In this document: one piece after another, positions 44,941-58,900 of the stretch
Position numbering within the stretch: position 1 is the first letter of the stretch
Layout: the number at the start of each line of letters is the position of its first letter
From: Erigeron canadensis
Lineage: Eukaryota > Streptophyta > Magnoliopsida > Asterales > Asteraceae
DNA: 64,000 nt
Assembly (NCBI RefSeq): GCF_010389155.1
Contig: NC_057769.1
Location: 16,244,735-16,308,734 of the forward strand
Reading direction: 5' to 3'
Position numbers and translations under genes: made by a program
The notes under the pieces: model-generated
Seen by the model: the letters and a program-made list of their open reading frames with translations, nothing else
Told to the model about the DNA's origin: nothing
Database searches by the model: none

Positions 44941-46420
44941 TCTAGTCGTTTCTCCCCTATGGGTTTTGATCACCAATGACTTCTTTGACCAAATTAGAGA
45001 AGCTCAAGAAAAGGCCTTGCAACGAGATCCTAAAAGAGAAAGAATTCAAGGTCAAATTCAATATTTTACCAAGGATTCTCGTGGCCTTACTTTACGTTTT
45101 GGGAGGATTTGGATCCCATTCTCTAGTGAGTTGAAGCAAGTTCTACTTGATGAGGCTCACAAATCCAAGTACTCCATCCACCCAGGTGCTACAAAGATGT
45201 ATCATGATTTGAAAGTAGAATACTGGTGGCCCGGTATGAAGTGTGATGTAGTGAAGTATGTCGAGAAATGTTTGACTTGTGCACAAGTGAAAGCGGAGCA
45301 TCAAAAGCCTTATGGTATGTTGCAACCGTTGGAAATTCCCAAATGGAAGTGGGAAGAGATCACCATGGACTTCATCACAAAATTGCCCAAGACCCCTAGA
45401 AATCAATTTGATACAATTTGGGTAATAGTTGATAGATTAACCAAGAGTACCTTGTTTCTTCCTATTCGTGAGGCATCATCATCCGAAGTGTTGGCAAAGA
45501 TCTACGTAAAAGAGGTTGTAGCTAGACATGGAGTTCCCATCTCCATTGTTTCGGATAGAGACACTCGTTTCACTTCTCACTTTTGGCGGAAATTTCATGA
45601 AGATATGGTTACCAAGCTTAAGCTTAGCACCGCCTATCACCCACAAACGGATGGTCAAAGTGAGAGAACCATTTAAACGCTTGAAAACATGCTTCGGGCA
45701 TGTATAATCGATTTTGGAGGCACTTGGGATCTTCACTTGCCTTTGGTAGAATTCTCTTACAACAATAGCTACCACTCTAGTATTCAAATGCCACCGTATG
45801 AAATGTTGTATGGAAGGAGGTGTCGATCTCCAATTTGTTGGGGAGAAGTAGGTCAAAGGGAAATAGGTGGCACGAAAGTGGTAACCATTGAGAAGATAGA
45901 TGTGATCAAGGAAAGATCGAAAGCGACTCAAGACCGACAAAAGTCTTATGCGGATAAACGAAGAAGGCCAATTGAATTCAATGTTGGCGATCGCGTCTTA
46001 TTGAAAGTCTCCCCATGGAAAGGTGTTCTACGGTTTCGAAAGCGTGGAAAGTTAAGCCCTCGTTTTATTGGCCCATTCAAAATTTTGGCTAAAGTTGGCA
46101 AGGTTGCATACCGCTTGGAGTTACCGGATGAGCTTTCAGAAATACATCCTATGTTTCATGTGTCTCATCTTAGAAAGTGCCTCGCCGACGAATCTACTTA
46201 TGTGCCTTTGAATGAAATTGAGGTCGATAACAAGTTGAATTACATTGAGGAGCCCGTGGCCATAGTAGAAGAGGAACTTAGAAGAGTACAAAATAAGACG
46301 GTGAGGACTTATAAAATTTTGTGGAAGCATGGAAGATTATCCGATTGTACTTTGGAGTCCGAGCATGATGTGCTTGTTTACTATCCGTCGTTACATATGG
46401 CTTGGATCACGAGGCCGTGA
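44852..46420 (+). pseudogene. Ty3/gypsy integrase with chromodomain-like tail
   Basis: Connection and zinc-finger region: HPGATKMYHDLKVEYWWPGM and CEKCLTCAQVKAEHQ-like. Core: MDFITKLPKTPRNQFDTIWV, VVARHGVPISIVSDRDTRF, AYHPQTDGQSERTI, then a stop (45674) in place of a sense codon, then TLENMLRACIIDFGGTWDLH. C-terminus: NVGDRVLLKVSPWKGVLRFR, LADESTYVPLNEIEVDNKLN, and a tail (TYKILWKHGRLSDCTLESEH) in the position of a chromodomain. The long intact parts suggest moderate age. Confidence 0.9.
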
Positions 46421-46426
46421 TCCATT

Positions 46427-46442
46427 CTAAGTGGGGGAGAGT
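46427..46442 (+). other. Gypsy polypurine tract
   Basis: CTAAGTGGGGGAGAGTTG directly precedes the LTR start TGTAACACCCC at 46443. It marks the plus-strand priming site and the element's plus orientation. Confidence 0.8.
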
Positions 46443-48300
46443 TGTAACACCCCAAAGATTTTAAGGTAAAAGAAATTAACTCCTTTTTATAGTTTTGACA
46501 TTAAATTAATTTCCTAGTATTTTGTTTTTAGTTATGGGGTTAATTTAGTTGGAACTTTAACGGATAGCGGGTAAATAAATACCCACAAAAAGAGAAGAGC
46601 AAGCCCTTGATGTGCCAGCCATCTCCCTTGTGATGAATCACTCTTCTACCCATTATCTTCTTTTTCTTCTTCATTTTCTACATGCACTTCATATCATTCT
46701 CTCAAAATCAAGCTAAATTCCTTCAAATTCAAGGATAAGAAACATCCATAATAATCATCACCATTAAATAATCTTTATTCAAGAATTAAAAAGTTAGGGT
46801 TAGTGGGTTGTGGCGGTGGCCGAAAATTTAAGGGGAAAAAGGGGAAGAATTTGTGAATTGAAAACCCTAATCTATTGTCTTCCATTGTTGAGGTATTGAT
46901 CCCCCTAATTTATTTTTAATCTTTCCTTTGAAATTAGGGTTCATGGATGAACCAAATTGGGGGTTTTGCTAGAATGTGAATTATGGTTAACTTTTCCCAA
47001 TTCCTTAGATAACCTAGTTCTCATTGAGTTATATGATGTGTTTGATTATGAAATTGATAAGTTCATGTGATAATTTGGGTTTATGAGAAAAGATAAGTTT
47101 TTCTAGTTATTGAAATGATGATGAAAATGGTAGGTTGAACTACCTAGATTCAATGTTGAGAATGAAAGTAACTCAATGACAAATGGGTTGGGTTTTGGGT
47201 TTAGGGAAGGCTAGTGATTGAAAATTGCTAGGTTGAGCTAGTCAAGATTGTGAATATAAGCTTATGCACTTTTATGTTATGATAATAGGTTGAAGCTTGT
47301 TTGTGCATTGTCGTTTTAGCGTTATTGTCCTTGTTGCGGAGGAGGTGATTATATTTGCATACCTTTATGTATATGTTGGATCAATTGACCACATCATGTT
47401 GAAGCCTTTTGTCCAGGTGTGGTATTTGACCACATCATGTTGAAGTTTATTTATCCATGTGTGGTAATGGATGCAGCATAAGCCCATGTGGGGTATTGTG
47501 ATTATGAGGCCTAAGAATCTCGATAGTTGTGAATGATATGATTGTTTAGCTTATATAGATCCATATATGTGTTGTTAGTGTTCAAGGTGAGCATGTAAAG
47601 GTGGCATGACGGTGTCATAGGTTACATGTGAAAGTCTTTGCACTTTGCCTTCCTTCGTATTCGTAAATGTATGCAAGTATATTCACTAAGCCTTTGCTTA
47701 TATTTTAGTTGTTTACCATTTTATAGGTAGTTCTGGAAAAAGGAACTAGCGTTGTTGATTGAAAGAGTTGATTTAGAGCTTAAAGTGATTTTGGAAGACT
47801 TGAAGGTATTAGGTCATTCATGGATGAAAGACAACTTTTGGTTTAGACGCTTAGAAATCTCTCTCCTCATAGCTCTTGGTATGTTTTGTTTTGATGGTCA
47901 TACTAATGTTAAAATTTTGTAAATGGTCACGTGCAAACTTTGGGAGGATTACATAGTTGCTTTATGGTCGAAAATGGTGGCAAAATGGGCAAATGACCCA
48001 TATGATGGTGTTAATGGGATTTGAAACAAGTTGATGTTGTAATTATGTTAAAATGTGTCTATGGTGTTATTGTCAATCTCTGGAATGTGTTTAAAGATGT
48101 TTGTTTTGAAATTTGAAGGTTACAAGTTTGATCATGTGTTGAAATGGTTTTAGGGTTGCTAAACTGATGCTCACTGCGGCGTAGTGGAAACCCACGGCCA
48201 AGGTTGTTTTTCTTCCCACTGCGGCGCAGTGGGAGTGTGTCAAACCCACTGCGATGTAGTGGGGCTTCTTCTCTTTCTGTGTCGAGACTTTCCACTGGGG
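46443..48300 (+). mobile_element. Ty3/gypsy 3' LTR
   Basis: Starts TGTAACACCCC right after the polypurine tract. The interior has a direct repeat of GACCACATCATGTTGAAG (about 47389 and 47431), a long non-coding body, and three GC-rich near-palindromes (CCACTGCGGCGTAGTGG, CCCACTGCGGCGCAGTGGG, CCCACTGCGATGTAGTGGG at 48172-48264). The right edge is uncertain (48300-48356), where Harbinger sequence takes over. Confidence 0.65.
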
Positions 48301-49758
48301 TATATAAAAATAAATAAATAAATAAATTTTCAGTATTTTCGGTTTATCGAGTCCGGTCCTTTCATGCATACACCAAGTTCCTTATTGTTTCTATTGACCG
48401 TTGTCGAAACGGTCGATCAACGATATGTCATTTTCCTTTGAGAACACTAAATGCCCGTTCAATATCTTTGCGAGCCGCCTCTTGTGCCGTTTTGAACATT
48501 TTTTCTTTCGGGTCGGTCGGGTATTTGTACGCTTTAACAAATGTAGACCATGTAAGATATATGCCATCGACTTGATAATACCCACGTCTATACGTATGCC
48601 CATTTACAGAGAATGGACAGTAAGGGGCAGTGCCCATACGCTCGGGGAGGAACAAGGGAGATTGTTCTAGCACATTGATGTCGTTTAGAGCACCCGGAGG
48701 ACCAAAAAAGACATGGCATATCCATAAATCCTGAGACGCCGTTGCTTCCAACATAATAGTGGGGTACTCATGATCACCCCTTTTTTATTGACCCCTCCAC
48801 ACCATTGGACACATCTTTCAGACAAGATGTGTACAGTTTAGACTACCGATCATTCTAGGCAAGTAATGCCTCTCTTCGTGTGCTTCAAACAAACGTTGGA
48901 TATCATGTGTTGTTGGTTTACACAGATATTCAGTGCTATAAGTGTCAACGCTAGCGTCATAAAAAAATTTGAAGACATTCACGTTATGTTCTCCCGACCA
49001 TCCCCAAATACTCGTCGTCGTACTCATCTGGAGGATTACCGGTTGCAAGTTGCCGGATGGCAAATGTGCACTTCTGTATCGGTGTAAAACTCTTGGCCAA
49101 CCTAGCATCATATGAGTCCTGAAAATACGCGTGTCTCGACTCAAGATCATGCACGATCTTTAAAAATAGTCTTTTAGACATACGATACCTATCTTTAAAA
49201 AAATCATTGTCGTATTTTGGTTCTTCACAAAAGTAGTCGTCGTGCAACCTTTGTACAGTGGTCCAAAGATTGCTGTTCACGACTTTACGCTTCGCCCGTG
49301 ACCGCGCCATGGAACTTCCGGCTTTTTCAGACTCGATGGCGTTCACAAACACCTCTAAACTACTATCGTCGGACTATTCGAAGGACTCGTCGATGATTGT
49401 GGTGGAGCTAATACGTTTTTCCATTTTTTTAGTGTATATGTTTGAGGTGCGTATTTTTAGAAAGAGAAAATGAATGTGGTGTGTGTTTTGTAGTTGAAGT
49501 GTGTGTGTGTTTTATGTTGTGAGTTGTATGTATATATAAAGTAAATAAAGTATTTAAAAAAAAAGGAAAAAAAAAAGAAAAGAGTCGTTTATATGGTCAA
49601 AAGAGACGTTGGCACGCAAATCAAGAGGCAAATGTGAGTGATTGAGTGTGGTGTGACCACACCATTTGACACCACGGTGCGTGGTGGAGCGTTGGCGGCG
49701 GCGTTGAGTGGTGGTGCCGCATCCAACACGCACCCATATTCCATCCGTTGCCAACCCC
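48300..49758 (-). pseudogene. PIF/Harbinger transposase (HARBI1/ALP1-like), dead copy with one terminus
   Basis: The minus strand from ATG 49424: MEKRISSTTIIDESFE, stop, SDDSSLEVFVNAIESEKAG, then NDFFKDRYRMSKRLFLKIVH, RQLATGNPPDEYDDEYLGM. After a frameshift: PTTHDIQRLFEAHEERHYLP, RMIGSLNCTHLV, a stop, VFFGPPGALNDINVLEQSPL, GYYQVDGIYLTWSTFVKAYK and DIERAFSVLKGK. In active relatives the GS(I/L)DCTH Asp is catalytic; here it is Asn. The terminus GGGGTTGGCAACGG (minus strand, ending 49758) abuts TTA, the usual Harbinger target site. The other terminus is lost at the gypsy LTR. It ends 143 bp beyond the TWINKLE stop codon. Confidence 0.88.
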
Positions 49759-49900
49759 TTAAGAATTCAAGATAAACTTAGTGTCACAACATCTGTGCAG
49801 ATAATCTTCATGCTAATAAAGTTGTACTATAATACAAAAATCGTTAAAACCAAAAGTGTGGACTTGAAAGGGACCCCTTCCTTGGGCTCTTCTCCTTGGG

Positions 49901-52900
49901 CTACTTGATATCCATATATTCACCGGTTATTCTGCACCAGTAGATTTACCAAATTTTACTTTATATTCGAATCAGTATTTTGCAAGTCACATATTGAATT
50001 CTTTAAAAAAGCCTCATGTTTAGGGAATGACTAAATACTCGAAATTGTAACCAAGAACAAATTAGTAATCATCTTTAGTTAAATACAAAAGACTCATCTT
50101 TTGTCTACAGGTTACTTTAAAAAAGAAAAGCATATTAAAATTTGTGTAACGAACTCCAATGAACAAAAAGAAATTAGATGATCAAGCTGATTGGAAGATA
50201 ACAAAAACACATCAAACGGCAATTGACTTGGATCTATCAGAGTGTCACATAATTAGAAGTGACATACCTATTATAACTCAGGTATGCATCACCTATTGTT
50301 CCTGAGACTTTATTCCGAACCTTTCGTACACAAATCTAAAATATTTAAATGACAAAGGAAAAAAAAAGAGGGTATTAAAGAGCTGCATAGTTAAAAAGTT
50401 ACTTGCAGAAATGCGAGCAACACGATACCTGTACTTGATCCATTGCACCTTCATCTGGATCCCTATTTCGATGAACAACTATTCCGTTATCGCATTTGTT
50501 TATAAAATGTGCACTTCCACTTATATCATATAGGTTTGGAGGTTTTCCAGTCCACTGCTGCAACTGTTGAACAGATTCCGGAACTTAAGTAAATGGGCTA
50601 GTAATGTAAAAAAGATGACAAAGTGGGCAAGTTGGTAGGTAAGATAATAGGTCAAAAAGAGTAAACTTTTTTTGAACAGCAAAACGGGTAAACTTTTAGT
50701 ACATGGCAAACAAATCAGCTCTTGCTAACCCATAAACCCTAGTTACCATTTCGGTCTTGACTTCAATGATAGTTTAGCCATCAATGCGAGTAAATTATGC
50801 AATTTGAGTACGGTATGGGTGACTTTCGAACCGTTTGATTTGTTCAAGCCGTTTCAATTAAGAAATCTTTAGGAATTCACCATTTGACCCATTAAGGACA
50901 AAGAACAACTTGATTCAACCTTTTGAGCAAGCATGTGAAATTGTCACTTTATAGGAAAGAAGATTCAGCATGTTGCTAACCTGCTTAGGATGAGCCACAA
51001 ACCAAACATGGCATGAATGGTGTTGGGCAAAACGCTTGATGCTAGTTAGCATCTGACTTACATATTCTGTCTCAGTCCTGTTTATACATAAAGGAAGGCT
51101 CAGTGTGACAAAAGAGTTTTTAGGATAACAAGTGATGAATGTGCCCTCAAGTATTATGAGTTCAGTTAACAATATACATCCCAAAAGTTCCAGAAACTGA
51201 GAAAAGGCTAATAAATGAAAGAAATAAATGATTATTGTTACATATACTCACTGGTTGGGGGGACGCTGGTGGTCAAGCTCATTATATGGATCAATCACAA
51301 GCCCATTCACCCCATGTCTAAGAACAGCAGCTTTCGCAAGACTAAGGACCCAATTGGTACTTGGAAGGCAATCATTCTCACACCTATTCCAATCTCAACT
51401 TTTAGCATCAAAAACCAGGAAGTATAACAAGTAAAACTGTTTTCTACTAAACGAGTAATGATAGTATATATATATATATATATATAGGGGGAGGCATAGT
51501 TGTCAACTCGTAACTTGTGATTCGACTCGTTTTCCTAATTTTTGACTCGCGACTCGTATCGTGACTCGACTCATAAGAGTCAGGATATATACCATTATAT
51601 ATAAATATATCCATATTATACATGTAAAACTATACCAGGATTGAGTTTTTTTTATATATATAAAACAATTTTATTTGTAATTATATGCAATTGACAATAA
51701 AAATATATTAGAAACTAGATAATATTTAACTTCTTATAGGTGCTAAATCATTTTATATATAAATATAATATTAACATTAACTAATAGATTTTAGAAAACA
51801 TATTTTACATTATTTCTCTACAAATGGTTTTATATATAAATCATTTTAATAACTATACAAGTAAAACTACAATGATGTAACACATGCCCAAAGTTATGGG
51901 CTTATAGGCCCAAAATGCAATTTACCGTAACTCCCTAAGAAACCGATAACAATACCCAAGCAGCCTAGCCTCAATATTTGTTTTGTACGTTTATCTTGTA
52001 TCTTCTCCGTCATCTAGAGGACATACAGTGAGCCGCTACAACTTCTAACATACCAGAGACCATAGATATGACACAAATCTAATGCACATCATACCGTCGT
52101 AACCCCAGGTAGTACCCTTTTTAAATCTCTCATGCATAAAATCCATCAAATCTACAGTTCCTTCTCCGATAAAAAGAAGGGAACCAGTGATACATCTGAC
52201 TCGCACGAGTCCCGATACGGATCGACTCAGACGGAGTCAAACATTGACTCACGATTCATACACGAGTCACAACCTCTTCCGAGTCACTTACCAAGTCGAC
52301 TCTTTTTCTCCATGTTTGTAGTCGACTCGTGACTCGTATGAGTCCAACAACAATAGGGAGAGGTTCTTGCAAGAACCTTTTTTTTTTACGAGAACCATGA
52401 ATTTTAAAATTATGTATTAGATCACATGTGAATGACTTCAATCACATGTTAACATAATAAAAGTTCATACGAGAACAAAAAAAAAATTGTTCAAAACATG
52501 TAAATATATGAATAACTTTCTGTTCATATGTGAACGAATTGTTCACATGTACCATTCACATATGAAATACCCTTGCATGTTATTAATTATTATAAAAGAT
52601 TCTTATGGTTCTTCCAAAAAATTTAATGTATATATGGGAAAGAAGTGTTTTTGGTCAACCCAAATTAAGCTTCCCCATCCTGTATCAACATTACCCATTT
52701 TGTCCAATTACCCAACCTGCTCACTCAGCTGCCTATAATCACCATCCCAAAAAATACTACGAATTGGGACCTACCGTATGAGATGGAAGGTATCATTCAA
52801 CCATTGCTTTCCTTCCTCCAATTCCTCCACGCTCATTCTTTCGATAGATTTTCCATACCTGAAAAGAGTTGCACTATTACATCAACAAAGTAAATGAAAT

Positions 52901-55900
52901 TATATCCAGCAACAAAAATCAAAAACCAGATACATAATAACAGTAACTTTTAGATCAAGTGGAAAACAAGACCATTTTCACTATAAAAGTTTCATAACTC
53001 AAATGGGCAGACCTCACATTGAAGAATGGCTTCTTCACGTGTTTCTCTAGAAGTTTCCTTGCATGCTCTCTCACCTAAAGATAGAGAAGCATAAAGTAAC
53101 CACTGTCAAGAACTTATATTAGCACTTTATCAATCATTAATATAATCATGCATGAACTGTTGAATCAGTGGTTGTTAATTTATATTGATAAAGAGAAAGT
53201 AAACAAAAGAACAAGTAAAAAAAGATGATATACAAAAGCAATTATTAAAACAAGCAAAAGAACAAAAATGCACCACAAAGGAGATAAACACCAGTCAAAA
53301 AAGATGGAAGACAAAATTGATTGTGAACTCCTAATAAAAATACACCACCAAGCACATATGAGTTGACAATTATGAAATATGTATTTTGAAGGAGAAAAGC
53401 ATACCTTATTCTCCATAGAACAAAGCGCGAACTTCCAACCAACACTTTTATTAAGATTGCATAATAAAGCATCAATCCACTCGCTCTTCCCTGAATTTGG
53501 AACACCAGTGACTATAGTCAACTCTCCTGGCACAACCTACAGACGAAAATATATAAAACAAACATGCCTCTTTAATAGAGGTAAGACTTTCAACCCATTT
53601 ACTTCTTAAGAATTTCAACCAGTTATGCCTCTCTAACTGGTTAACAATGTTTATTATAATTATATTATATAAGTAAATGAGTCAAAAGTCACCCATGGGC
53701 CATGGAAACTCCTAAATCATTTTATTCGAAAAACTAACAAACTTTATAGTAAATATCATTTGCGTTATTATCTACACAACCATTAATTTTTGAATAATAA
53801 CCATTAATTGTTGATCAATCTGATCTACATAGAATTAGAAGGAAAACGGGTAACAAGCTGCGCCGCTAACCCTTTTTGTATCGCAAACTCTAGACGTTTA
53901 AAAACTACATTCGTAGACCTTGGCATCACAATGTTTATCTTTGACATGCTATATAACTTAATAATCAAACAACTTTGGAAAAGTGTTTTGGGTCAGCAAA
54001 TTTTGAAAAAACCATGCAACAGAATTTCAGAAGCTCCGAAATCATTAAATTCGATAAACCTAACAACCTTTATAGCTAAAATCATTTACGTATTCATATT
54101 TGACATGCTGATTAATTAAAAAAGTACAACTTCGGAAAAAAAATGTGTTATGGGTAAGCCAATTTGGGAAAAACCGTGAACAGAATTTTATATTTTTCCA
54201 AGTTTGGACCCGTTACCATCTTTCACCTATAGCTAGTCATCAGAACATTAGACAATCTGCAAAAAGCTATTTCTATAAACATAAATCTAATCCGTGACAT
54301 ATATACAGAGCAACAGTCACAACAACTATAGCAAGCTTTTATGGTTATAAAGAACAAAAAACGTACATTATATAAATCGTCCATCGCCCTCCATCCAGTT
54401 GAAACTCCAATCTCAGCACCAAGGGTTTGATGGTAATACGCATCTATTTCACTGAAGTAATCTCTAAAACAAAATAAACCTTTAATTGGGTACAATTCAG
54501 CAGACTCAACAGCTTCTCTTAATACAGCTGGCCCCATAAACATCAGAACCTCATTAGCATCTTTGAACTGCTCATTATCGTTTTTGCTAGGCCACGTGAC
54601 TCGCCAGCACCTAAATAAAAAACATTGATAACAAAAAGGGGTAAAAATGTTAAATGGTAGACTCACAACTACCAAGTAAGATCAACTTAACAGTCATTAA
54701 AGTCGACCTTTCTCTTCCGAGGCGGCGTGCGATCTCTTCGGCTAAAGCTTGGCCTGGCTCATCCGCGTCAGTGGCAAGTATTATGCGAGATGCCTACAGA
54801 ATAAAAACAGTTATGCTGATCTAAAACGTATAAAACTAATTAATTATAGATGTAAAGGTGGCAAGACGTGCGAGTTGGGTAATGAATCAAATCAATTTCT
54901 GATCGAAATGGTTAATCTTTTAGTGTGGGTGAAAACAGATTGGGTTGTCAAACACCCACTTTTTTGTTCATTCTTATAGACTTCTTTTAAAAAAACAAAT
55001 GCCAAAAACTTGGTTATGTAGAATGTGATGCGTTACAAATATTAAATACAGTTTCGGATATGTCAGCCTATTTGATCTGTTTTACCCCTTACTTCTTTCT
55101 TAAGAAACTATTTGTCCCATTTAAGATAGAAACAGAGCCCAACACATTCATGAGCAAATGTGTTAAAACTGCCACCTCAATAAAGATAAAAGACAAAATC
55201 GAAACATAATTTACACAGTTGTTAAACATACCTTTTCTAAATAATCCTTACAGTTCCACAAATATTGGTATTTTTTGTCCTACATACAGCAAGACAGTGT
55301 CAAAGGTATGTATAAGAAGAAGAAAAAACCATTAATCTTTCGAGGCTTAATCTTTTATATAATAAATGTGATAACTCAAAAAAAAAAGAAAGCTTAATAC
55401 TGTAACATGATTTGGAAAGATACAAAAAAGTATAATATAGAATAAAATCAAGCTCAAACCTGTTCTACAGATGGTACATCTTTAGACGAAACAGTTGGAG
55501 GAGCACCATCAGGGACACTCACACAGTTCCTGAAGCCTGCTTCTTCCATTGCAAGTTTGTCCATTTCACCCTCAACCTGTTATGAGAGAACAATTAAATC
55601 AATGATAGCAATTACCACAGAATGATAAAGTAATATATAATCATAAATGTGCTTCAAGGTGGAAATATTACAATGATGACATCACTTGTTCCTTCTATAT
55701 CATCGAGTCCATATAATACTTTTTCAGTATCACTTTCCTGCAGATTATAATAGAAACCATCATAAGCATATTTAAATTACAGCATCTTCAATCAAAGAAG
55801 TATGGATACGGATAAGAGAGAGAGAGAGAGAGATGACCTGCCAGAATTTCTTTGCAAGATCCCGGTACTTGCAGCTAACAAGTTCCCCCTTTCGTCTATA

Positions 55901-58900
55901 AGTAAATGCAATGACAATCTGCCAACACAGTATTGAGCTAAGTTTCTCCAACTAAAATAAACCTCACACACCTGAGACAAGAGAGTAATATCTCTAATAC
56001 AGAAGTGGTGAAATGGGGTAGATTCGATCAAAAGTCAAAACAGGTAAGACTTTCTAATGGGTGTAAACGAATAGGTTCGAACTAGAGCGACTCAGAACAT
56101 TTTTCGTCAAGAATATTACTGCAATACTTTCATATACAATTAGTCCTAAATATAACTGAAGAAGTTCTATATCGATAATACTCTAGCTTTATATAATATA
56201 ATTTGGAAAGTTTTAAACATTACAAATAAATTTTGACTTTCGACCCGTTCACCCGTTTTCTTTGGCCAACTTTTTTTGTCTGTAAGAGATAAAAGATTAC
56301 CTAAATCTCAATGCAGTCATACGTAAATGGGTCGAAACTACTACCTCCTTTCTAACCAAAAATGACATGACAGACACTTGACTTTACATGTAGCAGGGTA
56401 CTTTTTATACCTGATCGTCATATCGTCTTTGCATGACAGAGTTCCGCCGTAACGTCTCTTCAGATATCATTCTCTCGGCAAAATATTCACATAACTGAAA
56501 ACAAAATGGAATTAAACAGTACCAACAAAAATGTATGCCCAAAGTTACATATCTTAAAAAATTCAAATTCGGTGTACTTTCTGCAGTTCACCTTTAAGCT
56601 ATGAGATGTTTGGATCTGTGCATTGGATCAGATTATCTGACAATTGTAACTTGAAGTCACAATAATCAATTTTAATAATTGGATATATGTAATGTTTCTG
56701 ATTATTAATCACTATGGATCAAAATCAATTTTGTACAGCATACTATCGGGAACAAAAACGATCATCGGAGAAGAAAATAGAACTTTGCATTTATCATTTC
56801 TTTTAACCTAACTTAAGAAAACTTCGGTAAAGAGAAGAAAATTTTACATCGTTGCACAAAGGTTCCAAATTCAATTCACTCTCTGTAATATTCCTAGCTT
56901 TTTTCATGCTGGGAAGTTTATTCATCTTGTTGTAACTTGACCTAACATCTGCAGTACCCTGCAACATCATTGGACAATTAAAAAAACACTCGCCCAATAG
57001 CAACTGGTTATAAAAAAGAAAGAAAAAATATGTTACCCGTGTACTGCCTCTCCATCCACACTTGGCTCGAAAACAATTCCACATCGCTGCATTACTGGAT
57101 TTTTTGAAAGTTATGATGTTAGAGTAGAATAACAAAGTAATGGAAAGAATGCAAGGAAACTTACCAATCCTCAGCAATGAAGAGAGAGAGTTTCTTCTCC
57201 CCAGTGTCGCCGCCTTTGCACTATTGGAGAAGTAAAAAGATCAATTAGAGATTCTCTGATAACTAAAGTAGAGGCAAAAGATCTAAACAAAAAGGGAATA
57301 ATATATGAGAACCCCAAAAGTGTCACAGATGTTTGGATGCCTTTTGTCATTTCTAGTGGTTGCTTGTGGGTACAGTATCAATCTGATCATCAATGTTTGG
57401 TGCTAAGTAGAAGTAATTCTTATATCAGGTTTATTTGGGGATCAATAATCATGTTTGGTAGAAGTAATTTTTATATCGGGTAAGTTGGGATCAACAATCA
57501 GTTAAAGCGAGCCACAACAGATAAATAATAAATGTAAATGTAACACCCAATGCCGTCTTCCACGGGTTTTGGGTCCCAATACCTCGATGGTGTATGGGGG
57601 AGGTTGAGATGTAGACAGCCTTACCTCTATGTAGGTAGAGAGTCTGCTTCCAAGTTCTATCAAAATGATAGCAGAAGGACCTCCGGCCTACAACAGACTA
57701 GTTATTAAATGGAAAACTTAAATTAAATCATCTACCCACTTTGGTTTGATCCCATTTTGAAGATTTTTCACCCACAATTTATTCTGATAAACTTTTATTA
57801 TTTTATTTTAATAACAGAAAATTCCGCTGTTGATAAGAATATAGATGATCATTTTGCAAGTTTATAAACCTAAAAAGTACATAACAACGTCCTTTCTGTT
57901 ATTCTATACATCAATTCATCTAATTGAAGATTCACCAAACGCATAAATATGTTTATGTGGTACAGTTTCAATCCAAGTATAAGTTCCACCAGCCCTTCTG
58001 TTAGAGTTAATTATGTTTTTCAAAGTATTCGATATTACATAATCAGTTTCATAATGTACAAACACACAGTATTAATCAGCATCAAAAGTGTCCTTCTTTT
58101 CAATAAGCAGCTGCACTCTTATGCTGTGTACACCGATAAATTCTCCAAATGAGATACTAGAAGTTCAGATATATATATATATATATGTATATAAGTGCTC
58201 CAAATATTCAACAGCTGATGTATCTTACAGAAAACCTATGTTTTTGCATACCATAGGGCAAAGTAAGCCATTTATCTGTCCAGTCTTATAAGATTTACAG
58301 CGTATTCCAACCTCCTCCAGTTTCACTTTAAGCCGCTCTAGCTGTGGCTGTGGCGTATCAACTATTTCATCATCAGACTTCTCCAAATATGCTTCAGAAA
58401 CTATAACAAAATGAGACACAACAATAACACTACTATTAACTACCCAGAAGATGAATGTTTTTAAGTAAGTGATTGTTTTTGACAACATCTTTCAATCGCG
58501 TCTTTCAAGATCCGAAACTTGAAGACGAGCAAATTACTTTGATGATAACTAAATAACATGGTATCGCAGAATATGTATGATTGATTATATGGATGTGAAA
58601 ATTATAAGGTTGCTACTAGATTTTATTACTAAACCCTTGTAACCACTGATGCCGAACATAGACAACATATCATATATATATATATATACACTAGAGACGG
58701 ATTCCACCATTCCCTGAAACATCAAGGCCCAGCTTGAAAAAAATTTGGATGTGGATGTTAGAGAGCATATTTTATATATGGGAAAAACAAAGATGCTGCT
58801 AGAAGCAGCCTGCTTCTAGCATTCTAGCATTCCCCCTCACAATCTCCCCCCCTGCTAATCACATGTATAAATATAAAATCTCCCCCCCCCCCTCTCTCTC

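Noticed and set aside
53808..54119. 103-codon plus frame in a TWINKLE intron
   Set aside because: Intron DNA with no domain, and no start or splice signals that would make it a gene.
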